Part shown: one piece after another, positions 51,945 to 61,155 of the stretch
How positions within the stretch are numbered: the stretch's first letter is position 1
How the letters are laid out: every line of letters begins with the position of its first letter
Origin: Thiomicrospira sp. ALE5
GTDB lineage: Bacteria > Pseudomonadota > Gammaproteobacteria > Thiomicrospirales > Thiomicrospiraceae
DNA length: 64,000 nucleotides
Direction: 5' to 3'
Assembly: GCF_900112445.1 (NCBI RefSeq)
Contig: NZ_FOYY01000003.1
Span: forward strand, 62,001 to 126,000
Program-made: the position numbers and the translations under genes
Notes under the pieces: model-generated
Seen by the model: only the letters and a program-made list of their open reading frames with translations
The model's database searches: none
Told to the model about the DNA's origin: nothing

Positions 51945-52921
51945 TGGGCGGGGGGAAACGTTATGCCGATGATGCCGCGCATGATTATCCACCCGAAGAT
52001 TTTGCATACTCGCCTTGTCATAAAGAGGACATAGATCGTCTCGCATCAATAGCCGATATTAATATCGCACCGGGCGAAGAACCCAATATTGATTTAAGGG
52101 TTGTGAAAGACTGGTATTTTGCGACGGAAAATCTGGCTCGTGTTGTATCGAATACCCTACAATCCATTGCGCCACAAACGGTGAATCAACTGCGTTATGC
52201 CGGGCATCATATTTTAAAAGCCACTACCTGCGTTCAATCGAATAAAACTGAAATACAATCCAACTTAATTGAAGCCTATAAACACTGTAAACGCGGCTAT
52301 TTTGATGCATTGGATTTATTTGTTTACGAAACCAATCGCATTTTCCAAGGTCGCGTGGGGGATATTGAAGACCCCAGCAAGAAACAGCACATCATTCAGC
52401 ATTTGCTTGATATTATCCAAACCATCAACGCGCAAAGGCTTTCAGCAGAAACTCGGGTTGAATATTATTCTTTTTTACAGGAAGAATTGGTCAAAGCACA
52501 AGTGCTATTTGCAGAAATAAACGCTTTAACCTTGCCTAAAGTCACGGCACTAGAAATGGATTTAGCGGATGCACTGGAAGACAGAGAACGCATTGAAACC
52601 GAACGTAATCATTACGAATCAGAAAACCAAAAGCTGGTTGATGAAATTAATCAAACCCGTGCAAAAACCTCAAATTATCTGATTGTAGGCTTGGCGACTG
52701 TTTTCGCTACGATTGCCCTTGCCATAGCAACGCTTTATCAGGGCTACTTTACAACTAAAAACATTGTTGCAGAATCCAGTCATACCATTAAAACCGACAC
52801 ATTGTCGCCGCTGCTGAATTGCTCACAGCCAACCGAACCAAACACTGGAAATGACCATAAAAAACTTTCAATTACGCCGCATCTAGGTTCAGAAGGGTTG
52901 ACATCGCCGCCTTTACCCTAG
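51944..52921 (+). CDS. Hypothetical coiled-coil protein with one membrane segment
   Basis: A 325-residue protein. The N-terminal two thirds are helical and soluble; residues about 200-240 form a charged coiled coil (DLADALEDRERIETERNHYESENQKL); a membrane helix follows at about 245-268 (YLIVGLATVFATIALAIATLY), then a Pro-rich tail. This sensor-then-membrane layout resembles membrane effectors of accessory systems, but no known domain is recognised. It is coupled to the 97-residue gene. Confidence 0.55.
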   Translation: MGGGKRYADDAAHDYPPEDFAYSPCHKEDIDRLASIADINIAPGEEPNIDLRVVKDWYFATENLARVVSNTLQSIAPQTVNQLRYAGHHILKATTCVQSNKTEIQSNLIEAYKHCKRGYFDALDLFVYETNRIFQGRVGDIEDPSKKQHIIQHLLDIIQTINAQRLSAETRVEYYSFLQEELVKAQVLFAEINALTLPKVTALEMDLADALEDRERIETERNHYESENQKLVDEINQTRAKTSNYLIVGLATVFATIALAIATLYQGYFTTKNIVAESSHTIKTDTLSPLLNCSQPTEPNTGNDHKKLSITPHLGSEGLTSPPLP

Positions 52922-52989
52922 TGATGGTGAGCAAAGCGTTGCAAACAAAAGCATCATAGGGTTTGAGTATCAAAAGTGGTTGCCATTCC

Positions 52990-53456
52990 AGGTAATTGAG
53001 CAAGTCATAAGTTTTATTTTACGCAATACGCCGACTAAAGCGCACGCGCTTTATTTGCAGGGCTACATGGAAAAACTGGGGCGCGGCAGTGTGTTGATAA
53101 CCCAAGCTTGCCGTGAAGCAGGCCTGCCTGATCCCGTGTGACAATCCAAGGCATCCGGGGTGACGCTGACTTTCAAAAACACGGAAGTGACCACGGAAGA
53201 TGCCATGGAAGCTACCACGGAAGTGACCGCCGAAGTCGCAAGGTTGATTGAAGTGATGGATGCCGAGCATTCGCGTGATGAATTGCAACAAAAATTAGGC
53301 TTGCGAAATAACGAGCATTTTAGAAAGCATTATTTAAAACCGGCGCTAACAGCTGGGGTAATTGAAATGACACAACCCGATAAGCCGAACAGCCCTAAGC
53401 AAAAATATCTTTTAAGCCGTTTGGGGCAGCTCATCAAATCAAAGAGACCGATTTAA
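52990..53456 (+). pseudogene. Remnant of AlbA/RecG-like ATP-binding protein C-terminus
   Basis: The frame around 53035-53142 reads AHALYLQGYMEKLGRGSVLI, then a REAGLPDP segment. After a stop and frame change, 53160-53456 reads GVTLTFKNTEVTTEDAMEAT and RLIEVMDAEHSRDELQQKLG. This is the usual C-terminal part of 'ATP-binding/RecG-like' accessory proteins (AlbA_2 type). The N-terminal domains are missing and the frame is broken. The palindrome at 53119 is native to the gene (EAGLPDP). Confidence 0.65.
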
Positions 53457-53461
53457 TTTAA

Positions 53462-54631
53462 ATGAAAAGAATCCTTCACATTACCACTGACAATAAATTT
53501 ATCAGCCATGCTTTAATCACGTTTGAAAATGTTTACCCAGGTCAAAACACAGTTTGGATGTTTGCGAATGGGCATGATGGGCATGTCTCGAAAAATCATC
53601 GAGATTTGGAGTTTGTATTTTTTGATACGTTTAAGCCTAGCTTTTTGAAGAAGTTAGCTGAGTTTGATTTGGTTGTGGTGCATGGTTTTGATCTGTTTAA
53701 ATATCCATTAGTGGCGCTTGCACCGGCAGGCGTAAAGTTTGCATGGCTGGGCTGGGGTTATGATTATTACGATTATATTTATGCAAACCCTGATGATTTG
53801 TTGCTAGCGGATACGCTGGCATTAAAAAATAAATGCCGGCAAGAATCCCTTAAACAAAGCATTCATCCTGTCAAATTGATTAAAAAAATCGCTCGTAGCG
53901 CGATTGAAGTGTTGTTTAGAAAAAGAGCGCTGAAACGGATTGGCAGTATCTCGCCGGTTTTAAAGGAAGATTACGATTTATTGAAATCAGCAGGGCTTTT
54001 AAAGCCATTGCCGGATTTTTTACCGTGGAATTATGGCAGCTTAGAAGAGTCATTGATAAAAAACTTTATTGGACAGCGAATTTCAGGATCTAAGGTTTTA
54101 GTTGGCAATAGTGCTTCTTTTACCAACAATCATCTTGAAGCGTTTGAGCTCTTACAACAGTTAGGTAATTCAGAACAATCACAATTACAAGTTATTGCTC
54201 CCTTGAGTTACGGTGACGATTGCTGCAAACAAGCTGTGATTGAAAAAGGCAAAGCTTTTTTCGGAGATAACTTTCAGCCTGTAACAGATTTTATGCCAAT
54301 TGATGACTATGTTGCCTTAATTAAACAGTGTGGTTTTGTAGTAATGAATCACAAGCGCCAGCAAGCGGTCGGCAATATCGTGATTATGTTGTATTTAGGT
54401 GCGAGAGTTTTCTTGCGTGAGGAAAATCCAACCTATCAAATGCTGAAAAATACAGGCGCGGTTATCAATAAAGTTGATGAGCTTATAGCACAACCAAGCC
54501 TGCTTAAAACACCGCTCACGGAAAACGAAATTACCAATAATATTGACGTGCTATACAAGCATTGGTCAAAAGCCGTGATTGACCAAAAAACTAAAAACTT
54601 GGTGGAGTTTCATTTAGGTGCATTAGCTTGA
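53462..54631 (+). CDS. WecF-like glycosyltransferase, copy 3 (GT56)
   Basis: A 389-residue, more diverged member of the WecF-like group: RILHITTDNKFISHALITFE, KVLVGNSASFTNNHLEAFE, LQVIAPLSYGDDCCKQAVIE, VMNHKRQQAVGNIVIMLYLGARVFLREENPTYQML. It likely adds a different amino-sugar or links to a different acceptor. It lies after the AlbA remnant without a palindrome junction, unlike copies 1 and 2, and precedes the flippase gene. Confidence 0.82.
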   Translation: MKRILHITTDNKFISHALITFENVYPGQNTVWMFANGHDGHVSKNHRDLEFVFFDTFKPSFLKKLAEFDLVVVHGFDLFKYPLVALAPAGVKFAWLGWGYDYYDYIYANPDDLLLADTLALKNKCRQESLKQSIHPVKLIKKIARSAIEVLFRKRALKRIGSISPVLKEDYDLLKSAGLLKPLPDFLPWNYGSLEESLIKNFIGQRISGSKVLVGNSASFTNNHLEAFELLQQLGNSEQSQLQVIAPLSYGDDCCKQAVIEKGKAFFGDNFQPVTDFMPIDDYVALIKQCGFVVMNHKRQQAVGNIVIMLYLGARVFLREENPTYQMLKNTGAVINKVDELIAQPSLLKTPLTENEITNNIDVLYKHWSKAVIDQKTKNLVEFHLGALA

Positions 54632-54726
54632 ACGCCCGTAAAGTTTTAGCGTTTTCTGTAGGACAGTTTGCCACAGATTGCAATTTTAAAATAAACACTA
54701 ATGCATAGGTTATTTAAGAAGTACAC

Positions 54727-56532
54727 ATGATCAAACTAATAAAAGAACTCTACTCCCTGCTCACACCTAGCCAACGCAAGCGATTTCTGGTGTTGCAGGT
54801 GCTGGTGGTCATTATGGCGATAGCTGAAATAATCGGGGTGGCATCCATTGCACCGTTTATGGCGCTTGTCGGGGATATGTCGATACTTGAACGTGATAAT
54901 CTCCTTGCCACGCTTTATGGTGCCAGTGGGTTAGATAGTCCGCAGATGTTCGTTTTTTATTCGGGGGTTGCGGTATTAGGCGCGCTTGCCTTAGCATCGG
55001 CTATTTCGATTTTCACTACCTGGCATTTGTCGCTTTTTGCTGCACGAGTTGGCACCCAAATTGGTGATCGTTTATACACACACTATATGCAGCAACCCTG
55101 GTTGTTTCATGCAGGTGGCAGCAGTGCGCAACTTGTAAAACAAATCACCACAGAATCAGCGCGTGTTACACGCAGTATCATTTTTCCTGTGCTGCAAATG
55201 AACGCGAAAATTGTCCTCGCCGCACTCATGTCGATCGGTTTAATCATTTATGACCCGATTGTGGCGTTAGCGGGTCTATTAATTTTTGCATTTGCTTATA
55301 TAGTGCTTTATCGCTTAGTTCGTGTGAGATTACAGAGAAATAGTCGGATTATTTCAGATTTATCAACGCAGCGCTTTCGGTTAATGAATGAAGGCTTTGG
55401 TGGCATAAAAGATGTGTTGTTATTGGGTCGAAAACAAGATTTCATCCATCGTTTTGACAAAACGGGAGGCAAGTTAGCCCGGAGCACGGGTGTTAACGAG
55501 GCTATTGCTTTAGTCCCTCGTTATTTTATGGAATTAATTGCCTTTGGTGCCATGATCGGATTGGTGCTATATCTTTTAGTGAGCCACCAAGGCAACTTAG
55601 GCATGGTCTTACCTATTCTTTCCGTTTATGCCTTAGCGGGTTTTAAACTACTGCCTGCTTTCCAGCAAATTTATGGCAGTGTCGCGCGTGTAAAGGGGGC
55701 GGTTTCTGCATTTGATGCAATTAAAAAAGACTTAGCCAACTCACAAACGCCGGTTAGCCAAGCAAGCGACAAACCAAACAAAATGCCATCGCATATTAGT
55801 CCTAAATCCACAATAACATTAGAAAATATTACATTTACATACCCAAACAAAAATACACCAGCGCTCAACAGCCTGAATCTACAGATAAAAGTAAATCAAG
55901 TGGTCGGTATCGTCGGCCCATCCGGTTCGGGTAAATCCACCGCGATTGATATGCTACTGGGTCTAATCCAGCCACAACAAGGCCAGCTAAAAATCGACGA
56001 CACCATCATCACCGACCAAAACCGCCGTGCATGGCAAAACACCATTGGCTTTGTGCCGCAAAGCATATTTCTATCCGAAGGCAGTATTGCCGAAAACGTC
56101 GCCTTTGGCATCCCGGAAAAAGACATTGACCTAGAACAAGTCAACAAAGCATTAAAACTCGCGCACTTGGACGAACTGGTGCAAAGCCTAGAGCAGGGCA
56201 TCAACACCAAAGTCGGCGAACGTGGCGTACAACTCTCCGGCGGCCAACGCCAACGCATCGGCATCGCGCGTGCGCTTTACCATGAAGCGGATGTATTGGT
56301 ATTCGACGAAGCCACTAGCGCACTCGATGGCATTACCGAAAAAATGATTATGGAAGCCATTCACGACTTTAGCGGTCAAAAGACCATCATCATGATCGCC
56401 CACCGCCTAAAAACCGTGCAAAAATGCGACCAGATTTATTACATAGACCAAGGTCGGGTAATCGACCAAGGTAATTACCAACAGCTGATTGAGCGCAATG
56501 CACAGTTTAAACGTATGGCGGCACATGCTTAA
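54727..56532 (+). CDS. ABC transporter flippase, PglK/WlaB-like
   Basis: A 601-residue half-transporter with a membrane domain (about 1-320, six segments) fused to an ATPase domain. Walker A is GPSGSGKSTAID, the signature LSGGQRQRIGIARAL, Walker B DVLVFDEATSALDG, and the switch His in IIMIAHRLKT. The N-terminus (LYSLLTPSQRKRFLVLQVLV) matches PglK-type lipid-linked oligosaccharide flippases more than MsbA. It probably flips the assembled O-unit. Distinct from MsbA at 13423. Confidence 0.88.
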   Translation: MIKLIKELYSLLTPSQRKRFLVLQVLVVIMAIAEIIGVASIAPFMALVGDMSILERDNLLATLYGASGLDSPQMFVFYSGVAVLGALALASAISIFTTWHLSLFAARVGTQIGDRLYTHYMQQPWLFHAGGSSAQLVKQITTESARVTRSIIFPVLQMNAKIVLAALMSIGLIIYDPIVALAGLLIFAFAYIVLYRLVRVRLQRNSRIISDLSTQRFRLMNEGFGGIKDVLLLGRKQDFIHRFDKTGGKLARSTGVNEAIALVPRYFMELIAFGAMIGLVLYLLVSHQGNLGMVLPILSVYALAGFKLLPAFQQIYGSVARVKGAVSAFDAIKKDLANSQTPVSQASDKPNKMPSHISPKSTITLENITFTYPNKNTPALNSLNLQIKVNQVVGIVGPSGSGKSTAIDMLLGLIQPQQGQLKIDDTIITDQNRRAWQNTIGFVPQSIFLSEGSIAENVAFGIPEKDIDLEQVNKALKLAHLDELVQSLEQGINTKVGERGVQLSGGQRQRIGIARALYHEADVLVFDEATSALDGITEKMIMEAIHDFSGQKTIIMIAHRLKTVQKCDQIYYIDQGRVIDQGNYQQLIERNAQFKRMAAHA

Positions 56533-56563
56533 TCAATTAAACCGAAAAAAAGACCAAAGCTAG

Positions 56564-57448
56564 ATGAATATAAAACATAAGATTAACGATTTTCTGACGA
56601 AAACCACGGGGTACAGGCTGACAAAAACCAGCGCCATCCCTGATTTGCGTGGCAAAGTGACCGATCCACGTGAAGGCATATATCACGCTAAAACCTTTCC
56701 ATTTATTATGGATTTGCCGTTTGATAAAGGCGGAGACTGGCTATATTCAACCTACACTGAAAACTCATCAGCGGTTTATTATCAAGCGGCTAAAGCAGCG
56801 TTACGCGCGTGGGGGCAAGGTGAAAAAGCTGTGAAAAAGGAAATTGAACGATTACTTACAGACTTTGCTAGTTTAGTAAACATTGATCATCCAAATCAGC
56901 TTTTAGGTTTGACTAGAGAAGAGTCAAAATTTAATGACGCAAAAAAAGTGTATGAAATGGTTTTACCTTGGGACAATAGATCCGTTGAGGAAGTTTCAAA
57001 AGTTATAAGCAGTAGTATTTTAGAAGAGAACAAGCGTTACGGATTAAATGTCTCCTCAAGTTTGTTTGATCACGGTGTGAGTGTTCATAAGATTCATCTT
57101 GAAGTTGAACGGATTTATATGTTAATGCGTTCAATTAAAGACAAAGGTTTTATTTATGATTCTTCAAACTTGGTATCAGTTCGTGTTTTGGTTAGTGGTG
57201 GCGAATATGTTTGGCGTACCAGAGGTGGAATGCACAGAGCCGCTATCTTAGCCGCTATGGATTGGAAACGATTGCCCGTAACTGTTTCGCAAATTATTAA
57301 CAGGGATGATGTCATGCATTGGCCTACTTTGAACAAGGGGCTTTATTCAAAAGATGTTGCACTAAAAGTATTCGATCGTGTTTTTTTTGCGAAACCGCCT
57401 GCTGTATATGGTGATTGGCTTAAGAAGATTAAAAGTTATGAAGAATAA
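56564..57448 (+). CDS. ParB-like 'GxHR' protein of O-antigen locus
   Basis: A 294-residue protein of unknown function. The C-terminal VSVRVLVSGGEYVWRTRGGMHRAAILAAMDWKRLPVTVS and MHWPTLNKGLYSKDVALKVFDRVF match the protein at 26641 in arrangement (KHRAAALAALGYSHIPV, WPLVAAGKISQDFALSVLKAYF). The GxHR box resembles ParB-like nucleotide-binding folds. It sits between the flippase and an asparagine-synthase-like gene, so a role in decorating the glycan is plausible. Confidence 0.6.
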   Translation: MNIKHKINDFLTKTTGYRLTKTSAIPDLRGKVTDPREGIYHAKTFPFIMDLPFDKGGDWLYSTYTENSSAVYYQAAKAALRAWGQGEKAVKKEIERLLTDFASLVNIDHPNQLLGLTREESKFNDAKKVYEMVLPWDNRSVEEVSKVISSSILEENKRYGLNVSSSLFDHGVSVHKIHLEVERIYMLMRSIKDKGFIYDSSNLVSVRVLVSGGEYVWRTRGGMHRAAILAAMDWKRLPVTVSQIINRDDVMHWPTLNKGLYSKDVALKVFDRVFFAKPPAVYGDWLKKIKSYEE

Positions 57449-57458
57449 AGGAAAATAA

Positions 57459-59204
57459 ATGCCTGGAATTTATGGTTTTAGTGTTACGCAGAGCAATCCA
57501 GCGAATACGATTGAAAAAATGACGGATGCGATGCATCTGTACGATCATTTTATTAAAGACACCCCTTTGCTTGATGAGCGAGTTGAAGCTTCGCGCGTGC
57601 ATTTGGGTCACATTGGTGAAAAAAGCTCACCGATTGAAAGCGACGGTATATTTGTGTGGGTTGAAGGCGAAGTCTATAACCTCGATGAAATCGCCAGTCA
57701 ATTTGACTTGTTTGAAAGCACGACGATTGGTGATGCCTTAATTAAAACCTATCAAGCCAACCAACTCGATGCGTTTTTAAATAAGCTGGACGGCTATTTT
57801 TGTGCGGCGCTGTATGACCAAAAGAGCCAGCAAATTAAGTTGATTTCTGATCGTTACGGTATGCGCATGCTGTATTGGTATTGGCATCAAGATCAGTTTG
57901 CCTGGGCAAGCGAAGTCAAAGGGATTTTGGCGCTCAATGATATTGATAAAACCATCGACCCAACCAGTTTTGATTGCTTTATGGACTTGGGCTATTTGCT
58001 CGGTGAGCATACGTGGTTTGAGCAGATTAAGCTGATAAAGCCCGCGACCGTTTTAACCTTTGATATTCAAAGCCAAAGTATTGAGCAGCATTACTATTGG
58101 AAATGGTCTGAAATTAAGCCATCTAATATGACATTTGAGCAAGCGGTCGATGAATTAGGGAATCGCTTTATTAAAGCGGTGGAGCGCCGCTTTGCTCCAG
58201 CAGAAAATATTGGTATCGCCTTGAGTGGTGGCTTGGATTCACGCGCCATTTTCGCCGCGGTGAATCATCTTTATCCTGACCATAAAGGTTACGCCTATAC
58301 CTTTGGTATAGATGGCTGTGATGATATTCAAATTGCCAAACAGGTCATTGCACGTTCCAACTGGGATTATCAAGAGTTTCACTTTACTAGCGGTAATTGG
58401 TTTACTCCGCGTATTGAAAAAATCTGGAACACCGATGGCATGCAAGACATGATGCACATGCACGGTAGTCAGTTTAGAGATTCCGTTGCCGAAAAAATGG
58501 TGATTAATTTGAATGGGTATGGCGGTGGCTTAATGACTGGTGAATTGATCTACCCACAGTTCAAAAATCATAAAGTTGATGCTGTACTTGCTCGTAAAAA
58601 ATTTAAAAAACATTTTTTGCTTTGTGGTGAGTTAGATTCATTTTACGATTTGTTGCATATTGATCCTTTTATCTACATGCACCGAAATAGAAGGTTTACA
58701 AATATGGGTACAATAAATAGTCTGGTCAAAGTAGAAAACCGAAAACCTATTATGGATAATGATGTTTTTTCTTTGCTTATGTCATTGCCAGATGAATACC
58801 GAATGAACAACAAACTCTATTCCGCCATGTTGCAAAAGTTTTTCCCGAAATATTTTAAAGATATTCCTTGGCAAAAAACCGGCAAACCGGCTGGCGTATT
58901 GGGTAAAGCAAGCATCCCGAAACGTGCGTTTAATAAAGGCATGCGTATTTTAAAATCGGTTTTAGGCTTAAAATCCACCAAAGGTTACACAGATTACAAT
59001 GCCTGGATACGTTCACCAGAAATCGCCGAGCAATTAACAGCCTTATTTAAACGTGAGAATTCAGAATATCAAAAAATCACACAACAGGACTTTTTAAACG
59101 ACTACTTACAACCGCATTTAAATAACAAACTGCTCGATAAAAGCAACCAAATCCTTCGCGCTGCGACCGTGGAGTTGTACTTGCGAAAAGTAAATAGAAA
59201 ATAA
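57459..59204 (+). CDS. Asparagine-synthase-like protein lacking the glutaminase Cys
   Basis: A 581-residue protein. The N-terminal class II glutaminase-like domain (about 1-190) starts MPGIYGF; the catalytic Cys that should follow the initiator Met is Pro, so glutamine hydrolysis is not expected. The C-terminal synthetase domain has the PP-loop GIALSGGLDSRAIFAAV around residue 250. Such proteins can adenylate a carboxylate and use ammonia or another amine, as in beta-lactam synthetases. In this locus it may amidate a uronic acid. That is inference. Confidence 0.85.
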   Translation: MPGIYGFSVTQSNPANTIEKMTDAMHLYDHFIKDTPLLDERVEASRVHLGHIGEKSSPIESDGIFVWVEGEVYNLDEIASQFDLFESTTIGDALIKTYQANQLDAFLNKLDGYFCAALYDQKSQQIKLISDRYGMRMLYWYWHQDQFAWASEVKGILALNDIDKTIDPTSFDCFMDLGYLLGEHTWFEQIKLIKPATVLTFDIQSQSIEQHYYWKWSEIKPSNMTFEQAVDELGNRFIKAVERRFAPAENIGIALSGGLDSRAIFAAVNHLYPDHKGYAYTFGIDGCDDIQIAKQVIARSNWDYQEFHFTSGNWFTPRIEKIWNTDGMQDMMHMHGSQFRDSVAEKMVINLNGYGGGLMTGELIYPQFKNHKVDAVLARKKFKKHFLLCGELDSFYDLLHIDPFIYMHRNRRFTNMGTINSLVKVENRKPIMDNDVFSLLMSLPDEYRMNNKLYSAMLQKFFPKYFKDIPWQKTGKPAGVLGKASIPKRAFNKGMRILKSVLGLKSTKGYTDYNAWIRSPEIAEQLTALFKRENSEYQKITQQDFLNDYLQPHLNNKLLDKSNQILRAATVELYLRKVNRK

Positions 59205-59215
59205 CCAGGCCTGCT

Positions 59216-59356
59216 ATGAACAAACAACTGATAAAAGCCAAGCTCATTCAATCTTTACCCGCCGGTGTAAAGCCGGTTTCAGCCAAACATAAGTTTTTGC
59301 ATGCCAGTTTGTTGGCGGGGATGCGGTTTTATGAGGATGAGGCAGGCCTGGTGTAG
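59216..59356 (+). CDS. Mini-ORF bracketed by two palindromes
   Basis: A 46-residue ORF: MNKQLIKAKLIQSLPAGVKP ... FLHASLLAGMRFYEDEAGLV. CAGGCCTG occurs immediately upstream (59206) and at its own 3' end (59343, encoding AGL). I do not recognise it; it is probably the truncated start of a larger gene cut at the palindrome. Expression is unproven. Confidence 0.4.
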   Translation: MNKQLIKAKLIQSLPAGVKPVSAKHKFLHASLLAGMRFYEDEAGLV

Positions 59357-59381
59357 ATGACGTTTTTTGATTTGGTAGTGT

Positions 59382-59594
59382 TTGTTGGCAGGCTTATTTG
59401 AAGTGGCGCAACTGCATGATGAAGTGAAATCACAAATCCAAGATTTATCCGATGCCATTGCCAGCCAACTGCAAACCCAACAAGAGCAACGCTACAAACG
59501 CTGGGAAACGGCGTTTTGGGTGTTCGGTGCTTTGGGTGTTCGGTGCTTTGGTAGGGCCAATTGCGTTGTTTTGATGGGTTATTGCAACAGCTGA
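59382..59594 (+). pseudogene. Gene remnant with 17-bp tandem duplication
   Basis: The frame reads LFEVAQLHDEVKSQIQDLSDAIASQLQTQ, then RYKRWETAFWVFGALGV, resembling a coiled segment followed by the start of a membrane helix. A 17-base unit, GTGTTCGGTGCTTTGGG, is duplicated at about 59519-59552 and shifts the frame. Removing it allows ALVGPIALF and a stop. It is a remnant or a potentially variable gene. Confidence 0.45.
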
Positions 59595-59671
59595 TAGCGC
59601 AACACTCAAATGTAGCATTTAAAGACACAGGCTTTTAAGCCTTTTGTATGTGGTGATTAAGAGGAAGGGCA

Positions 59672-59761
59672 TTGAAAAAAGTAAGCCACTGGTGGGATGT
59701 TTATATTGTGCGCTACGCCATCGGTACGGTGGCGGATATGCAATGTAAAAAATACAAATAA
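59672..59761 (+). pseudogene. Short membrane-protein N-terminal remnant
   Basis: A 29-residue ORF from TTG 59672: MKKVSHWWDVYIVRYAIGTV then ADMQCKKYK. The first part looks like the start of an inner-membrane protein, cut off early. A degenerate palindrome (CAACAGGTCTGGTGG) lies just downstream at 59764-59778. Confidence 0.35.
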
Positions 59762-59791
59762 ACCAACAGGTCTGGTGGTCGTTATGTGGTG

Positions 59792-59820
59792 TGTCAATGT
59801 GGCGTATTTGTTGCTATACT
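59792..59820 (+). promoter_or_regulatory. Candidate sigma-70 promoter for 59870 gene
   Basis: TGTCAA (59792-59797) and TATACT (59815-59820) with a 17-base spacer. It lies about 50 bases before the ATG at 59870, which has a good ribosome site (GGAGG, 59861-59865). Confidence 0.5.
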
Positions 59821-59869
59821 ATTTGACCATTTTTTAAAATGATAAATATTCAATTATTCGGAGGCTGTA

Positions 59870-60118
59870 ATGTCTTTTTTTATCGCTGTTGTGTTGCTTG
59901 TCGTTGGCTTGCTGTTGGCTAATTTTTTGTGGTCGTTGAAGGCGAACAAACGCATGGAAAGCGAAGCAATACGCTGTTTGCAAAATGATTGCGAAGCGAA
60001 TAGAGCATGGCATTCGGATGGTCGGGTTTATACCAAGGGTTTGGCGTTGATCGAGCAGAACAATCAATTGCGTTTTGTTAAACAAGCGAAGTTGTGTGAT
60101 ATTGGTTTATTGAAATAA
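59870..60118 (+). CDS. Small single-pass membrane protein, hypothetical
   Basis: An 82-residue protein with an N-terminal membrane helix (FFIAVVLLVVGLLLANFLWSL, about 3-23) and a short soluble tail. No family recognised. It has its own promoter-like sequence and a strong ribosome site, and is followed closely by the gene at 60121, so the two probably form a unit. Confidence 0.6.
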   Translation: MSFFIAVVLLVVGLLLANFLWSLKANKRMESEAIRCLQNDCEANRAWHSDGRVYTKGLALIEQNNQLRFVKQAKLCDIGLLK

Positions 60119-60120
60119 CC

Positions 60121-61155
60121 ATGTCGGATTTGTTGCAGGCCTGGTTTGGCTGGATTCCGACCAATCGCGGGCAAATCGAATTTAGTTACATCGGTTTGCC
60201 AAATGATTTGGCCGGTTGGGTTGAAATCGTTAATACGAACCATATTCAATTCAAACGCATCCAGCTTGATTATCTTTCAGACACCCTTCCTTTCGCAAAA
60301 TACTTTGTAAAAAAACCGCCTTCGCGTGAATATTACGCAACGGCAGATGTGTCGTTTCAAAAACAGGGTCAACAAATCCTGGGCAGTGTAAATCATGCCT
60401 ATCCGCTTGCAACTAAAAACCTAGAAATCAATACTGCGTTTGTGATTGAAGTGAATAGCGGTGTCATTCAATTCAACGGCCTGCAGTTATCAAATCATCA
60501 AGACTTGCTAACCGAAGACGTGATTGATCAACTTCGCACTTCACTCTATATCTTGGTTAAAACCCTTGTGCATGGCGATGCTCACCATCATCAAAAAATC
60601 GATATCGCGTTGCCGATTGTGGTTGAGCAGTTTAATGCCTCACAAGTTTCCAGCGGCTTGCTAGATTACATAAAGTTGGCAGAGCGGAATATTAAAAAGT
60701 CTAAAAACTGTGAATCCATGTTGCGCGTGTCTAGCTTGCTTGAGGAGTTGAATGGTTTTAAGGCCTATTTTCAAACCTTTGCAATATTATTTGATGATCC
60801 GGTTGTTAAAAAGGATTTGCAGCTTGCTGAAAACGTGATCGCGTCGGCCAAAGCGCACCACGAAAAACGCAAGCATAAAACCCGTTATAAAGAAGGATTG
60901 CAAACGGCTGTCATCACTTTTATCGGGTTGCTCATTTCTACCAGCCTACTTGCGGCGAATCTATATGATAAAACCGTGGTCAACCAGGTTGGGGTGTACT
61001 TAAATCAGTTCTCACAGATCGATATTTTCCTAACCTTGGTTGCGGTTAATATCATCGGTTTTTATTTTTACATTCGCTGCAAGCTTAATGCGTTTGTTTA
61101 TTACAAGTATTATCGACTTTTTGAATTCTTAAGTTTTTTAAACACACGCACCTAG
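60121..61155 (+). CDS. Membrane protein of unknown function, possible frameshift
   Basis: A 344-residue protein with a soluble N-terminal part and two C-terminal membrane segments (AVITFIGLLISTSLLAANLY; IDIFLTLVAVNIIGFYFYI). A palindrome lies at 60136 (LLQAWFGW). At a run of six T (61134-61139) the frame ends soon after, but a +1 shift would continue LEQLNLWGKLLKITPALFVLAGLMILLKELMEYVR to 61259, giving a third membrane segment. So the gene may be frameshifted or phase-variable. Otherwise unknown. Confidence 0.55.
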   Translation: MSDLLQAWFGWIPTNRGQIEFSYIGLPNDLAGWVEIVNTNHIQFKRIQLDYLSDTLPFAKYFVKKPPSREYYATADVSFQKQGQQILGSVNHAYPLATKNLEINTAFVIEVNSGVIQFNGLQLSNHQDLLTEDVIDQLRTSLYILVKTLVHGDAHHHQKIDIALPIVVEQFNASQVSSGLLDYIKLAERNIKKSKNCESMLRVSSLLEELNGFKAYFQTFAILFDDPVVKKDLQLAENVIASAKAHHEKRKHKTRYKEGLQTAVITFIGLLISTSLLAANLYDKTVVNQVGVYLNQFSQIDIFLTLVAVNIIGFYFYIRCKLNAFVYYKYYRLFEFLSFLNTRT

